Positions 6,129 through 8,246 of a DNA stretch of 8,246 bases are shown here, one piece after another (within the stretch, counting starts at the first letter, position 1; every line of letters begins with the position of its first letter). Made by a program: the position numbers and the translations under genes. This stretch comes from Syntrophobacterales bacterium (GTDB taxonomy: Bacteria > Desulfobacterota > Syntrophobacteria > BM002): assembly GCA_030613915.1 (NCBI GenBank), contig JAUWKY010000087.1:1-8246 (forward strand), read 5' to 3'. The notes under the pieces are model-generated. The model was not told the origin of the DNA and ran no database searches. It saw only the letters and a program-made list of their open reading frames with translations.

Positions 6129-8246
6129 TTACTTTAAGTTGTGCAAGAGCTTTTTCAGCTCGGTGATTGACTCTACCACATCGTAGGTGGGGCTGCTAAA
6201 ATAGAGACGGTGTTCCGGGGTAAGACGCAAGTGTTCTGGCTCGGCTGCAACCAAGCCAGTTAGTTTGTCCAAGTCTATTTCGGGATTTTCAGAAAAGGTT
6301 AGGACATACTCGCCATTCACCGCATCCAACCGTTTCACCCACAACCGACGCAAGAGCAGTTTCAGATTTAGCAGTACGAGTAGATGGGAAGTCTCTTCAG
6401 GCAGAGGACCAAATCGATCCCGCAGTTCTTCTTCCATATCTGCAAGAGAGCTTTCATCGCTGGCACTGGCGAGGCGCTTATATGTGTTCAATCGCTGGCT
6501 GCTGTTGGTGATATATGTTTCAGGTAGATGGGCGGCCAGGTTGAGGTGAATCTCCGGTTCTGCCGGCTCCCTGGCAGTTTCTCCTTTGAGTTGGGTAATG
6601 GCCTTTTCCATGAGGTGTACGTACATCTCATAACCCACTGCAGCAATGTGGCCAGATTGGGCGGCCCCAAGAATATTACCTCCACCTCTGATCTGCAAGT
6701 CGTTGAGAGCTATCTTGAAACCGGAGCCAAGTTCGGTGAAATCCATAAGGGCCAGTAACCTCCTCTGGGCCTGCCGGGTGACCAGGTGTTCACCCGGAAT
6801 GAGCAGGTAAGCATAGGCCTGTTCTGAAGATCTACCCACCCTACCACGGAGCTGATAGATCTGCGCCAAGCCGAACTTGTCGGCCCGGTTAATGAAAATT
6901 GTGTTTGCGGCAGGGATGTCTAGACCTGACTCGATAATTGTAGTGCAGACGAGCAGATCAATTCGGTGATGGATGAAATCTAGCATGACCTGCTCTAGTT
7001 CGCGTTCCCGGAGCTGACCATGCGCTACCGCCACTGTTATTTCAGGCAATAGTTCCTGAATGTAATTGGCCATCCGATAGATAGTTTTGATGTTGTTATG
7101 GACAAAAAATACCTGTCCCCTTCGTGCCTTCTCTTTACGGACGGCTTCTTTGATGATGATGGCGTCGAAGGAGCATATTCTGGTCTCAATGGCTCTACGG
7201 TCCTCTGGCGGGGTGTCAATGACGCTTAGATCTCGAATTCCTATGAGTGACATGTGCAAGGTGCGGGGAATGGGAGTGGCAGTCAAGGTCAGGACATCGA
7301 CCTCAGCCCGAAGCTGTTTGATCCGTTCTTTGTGTCGGACGCCAAAACGATGCTCTTCGTCGATAATAAGCAATCCCAGATCTTTGAAGACCACATCTCG
7401 TTGGAGCAATCTGTGGGTACCGATAAGAATATCAACGAGGCTGTTCTGCAGGTCTGCAAGAATCTTTTTTTGTTCCGCTCTTCCTTTAAAACGGCTCAGC
7501 ACCTCCAAGAAGACGGGGTAACCATCCAGCCGTTGCTTGAAGGTGAGGCAGTGTTGCTCTGCAAGAACCGTGGTGGGTACAAGTATCGCCACCTGCTTGC
7601 CGTCCATTACTGCCTTAAAAGCTGCGCGCAGCGCTACTTCAGTCTTGCCGAAGCCGACATCACCACAGATAAGCCGATCCATGCACTTATGACGCTGCAT
7701 ATCAGCAAGGACGTCTTCTATTGCTGCCTGCTGATCCGGGGTTTCTTCGTAAGGAAAGGTGGCCTCGAATTCACGAAAAGAACTGTCCGGTGGAGAGAAA
7801 GTCATTGCTTGCTTAATGTGACGCAGGGCATAGATGTGCAGGAGTTCCTGTGCTACTTTCTGGATGGAGTCCTGAACCCGTTTTCGTGTGGAGGCCCAGC
7901 GCTGTCCCCCCAGTTTGTCCACTCGAGGCTGATAGCCCTCGACGCCGAGGTATTTCTGCACCCTATCCAGCCGGTCAACGGGAAGATAAAGGAGGTCTCC
8001 GTCCTGGTATTCCAATAAGAGGAAATCATTTGAGTGCTCGTTGATTTTCAGGTGGACCAGCCCTTTATAAATACCAATTCCGTGGTCCAGATGAACAACA
8101 AAGTCATCAGTCTGAAGATCAGCAAATGTAGCCAGAAATGAACCGATTTCAGGAGGGCGGACCCGGTGCCGACGGGGCTTCTCACCATACAGCTCTGTTT
8201 CGGTGACAACGGCCAAACCCTCATCCGGCCACAGAAACCCCATGGG
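6129..8246 (-). CDS. mfd: Transcription-repair coupling factor Mfd, C-terminal part
   Basis: Mfd displaces RNA polymerase stalled at DNA lesions and recruits UvrA for nucleotide excision repair. Only the C-terminal 705 codons are here. The frame runs through the right edge (a Pro codon precedes the Met at 8243), so roughly the first 450 residues, including the UvrB-like part, are missing. Counting that Met as 1, the RNA polymerase-interacting CarD-like domain is at about 46-100. The RecG-like translocase follows, with Walker A GDVGFGKT (194-201), the DEEH box (295-298), TAT (321-323), motif VI QLRGRVGR (464-471) and the TRG motif GSGFKIALNDLQIRGGGNILG (506-526). The C-terminal regulatory domain (about 570-700) ends in a normal position. 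All catalytic motifs are intact. It is the most upstream gene seen in the run. Confidence 0.96.
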   Translation of the reverse strand, partial: PMGFLWPDEGLAVVTETELYGEKPRRHRVRPPEIGSFLATFADLQTDDFVVHLDHGIGIYKGLVHLKINEHSNDFLLLEYQDGDLLYLPVDRLDRVQKYLGVEGYQPRVDKLGGQRWASTRKRVQDSIQKVAQELLHIYALRHIKQAMTFSPPDSSFREFEATFPYEETPDQQAAIEDVLADMQRHKCMDRLICGDVGFGKTEVALRAAFKAVMDGKQVAILVPTTVLAEQHCLTFKQRLDGYPVFLEVLSRFKGRAEQKKILADLQNSLVDILIGTHRLLQRDVVFKDLGLLIIDEEHRFGVRHKERIKQLRAEVDVLTLTATPIPRTLHMSLIGIRDLSVIDTPPEDRRAIETRICSFDAIIIKEAVRKEKARRGQVFFVHNNIKTIYRMANYIQELLPEITVAVAHGQLRERELEQVMLDFIHHRIDLLVCTTIIESGLDIPAANTIFINRADKFGLAQIYQLRGRVGRSSEQAYAYLLIPGEHLVTRQAQRRLLALMDFTELGSGFKIALNDLQIRGGGNILGAAQSGHIAAVGYEMYVHLMEKAITQLKGETAREPAEPEIHLNLAAHLPETYITNSSQRLNTYKRLASASDESSLADMEEELRDRFGPLPEETSHLLVLLNLKLLLRRLWVKRLDAVNGEYVLTFSENPEIDLDKLTGLVAAEPEHLRLTPEHRLYFSSPTYDVVESITELKKLLHNLK

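Noticed and set aside
7254..8018. 254-codon plus-strand open frame opposite mfd
   Set aside because: It is antisense to the intact Mfd translocase motifs and has no protein-like domain pattern.

Overview
The window holds six housekeeping genes, all on the minus strand. Read in the direction of transcription (high to low coordinates) they are mfd (3' part only), a surA-type periplasmic chaperone/isomerase, asnS, a rodZ-like gene, mgtE and recO. The SurA-type protein has a signal peptide and the RodZ-like protein has a C-terminal DUF4115 domain, which points to a Gram-negative, two-membrane bacterium. The single-parvulin SurA, the short AsnRS and roughly balanced base composition suggest a deltaproteobacterial (Desulfobacterota-like) lineage. 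That placement is an inference; no marker in the window settles it.

Layout: 6129-8246 is the C-terminal 705 codons of Mfd, cut by the right edge. An 84-nt AT-rich gap leads to surA (5037-6044). asnS (3694-4992) follows after 44 nt; an upstream in-frame GTG overlapping the surA stop is judged not to be the real start. A 153-nt gap (3541-3693) holds a short stem-loop on the asnS stop codon and an inverted array of degenerate 9-nt repeats. Then come rodZ (2584-3540), mgtE (1229-2587, overlapping the rodZ stop by 4 nt) and recO (416-1192, 36 nt after mgtE). Positions 1-415 contain no credible gene and are largely built of degenerate 7-nt repeats.

The genes look like one or two cotranscribed units, with asnS/rodZ as the likeliest internal break. 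Their functions do not form one pathway: transcription-coupled repair (Mfd), recombinational repair (RecO), outer-membrane protein folding (SurA), cell-shape scaffold (RodZ), magnesium uptake (MgtE) and translation (AsnRS). All visible coding domains look intact and ordinary.

The unusual content is in the two noncoding stretches. 115-423 shows several different sequence motifs that nearly all repeat with a 7-nt step, including one pair of opposed arrays. The asnS-rodZ gap shows a similar opposed arrangement with a 9-nt step and different bases. I found no defence system, mobile element with genes, CRISPR array, tRNA or rRNA.
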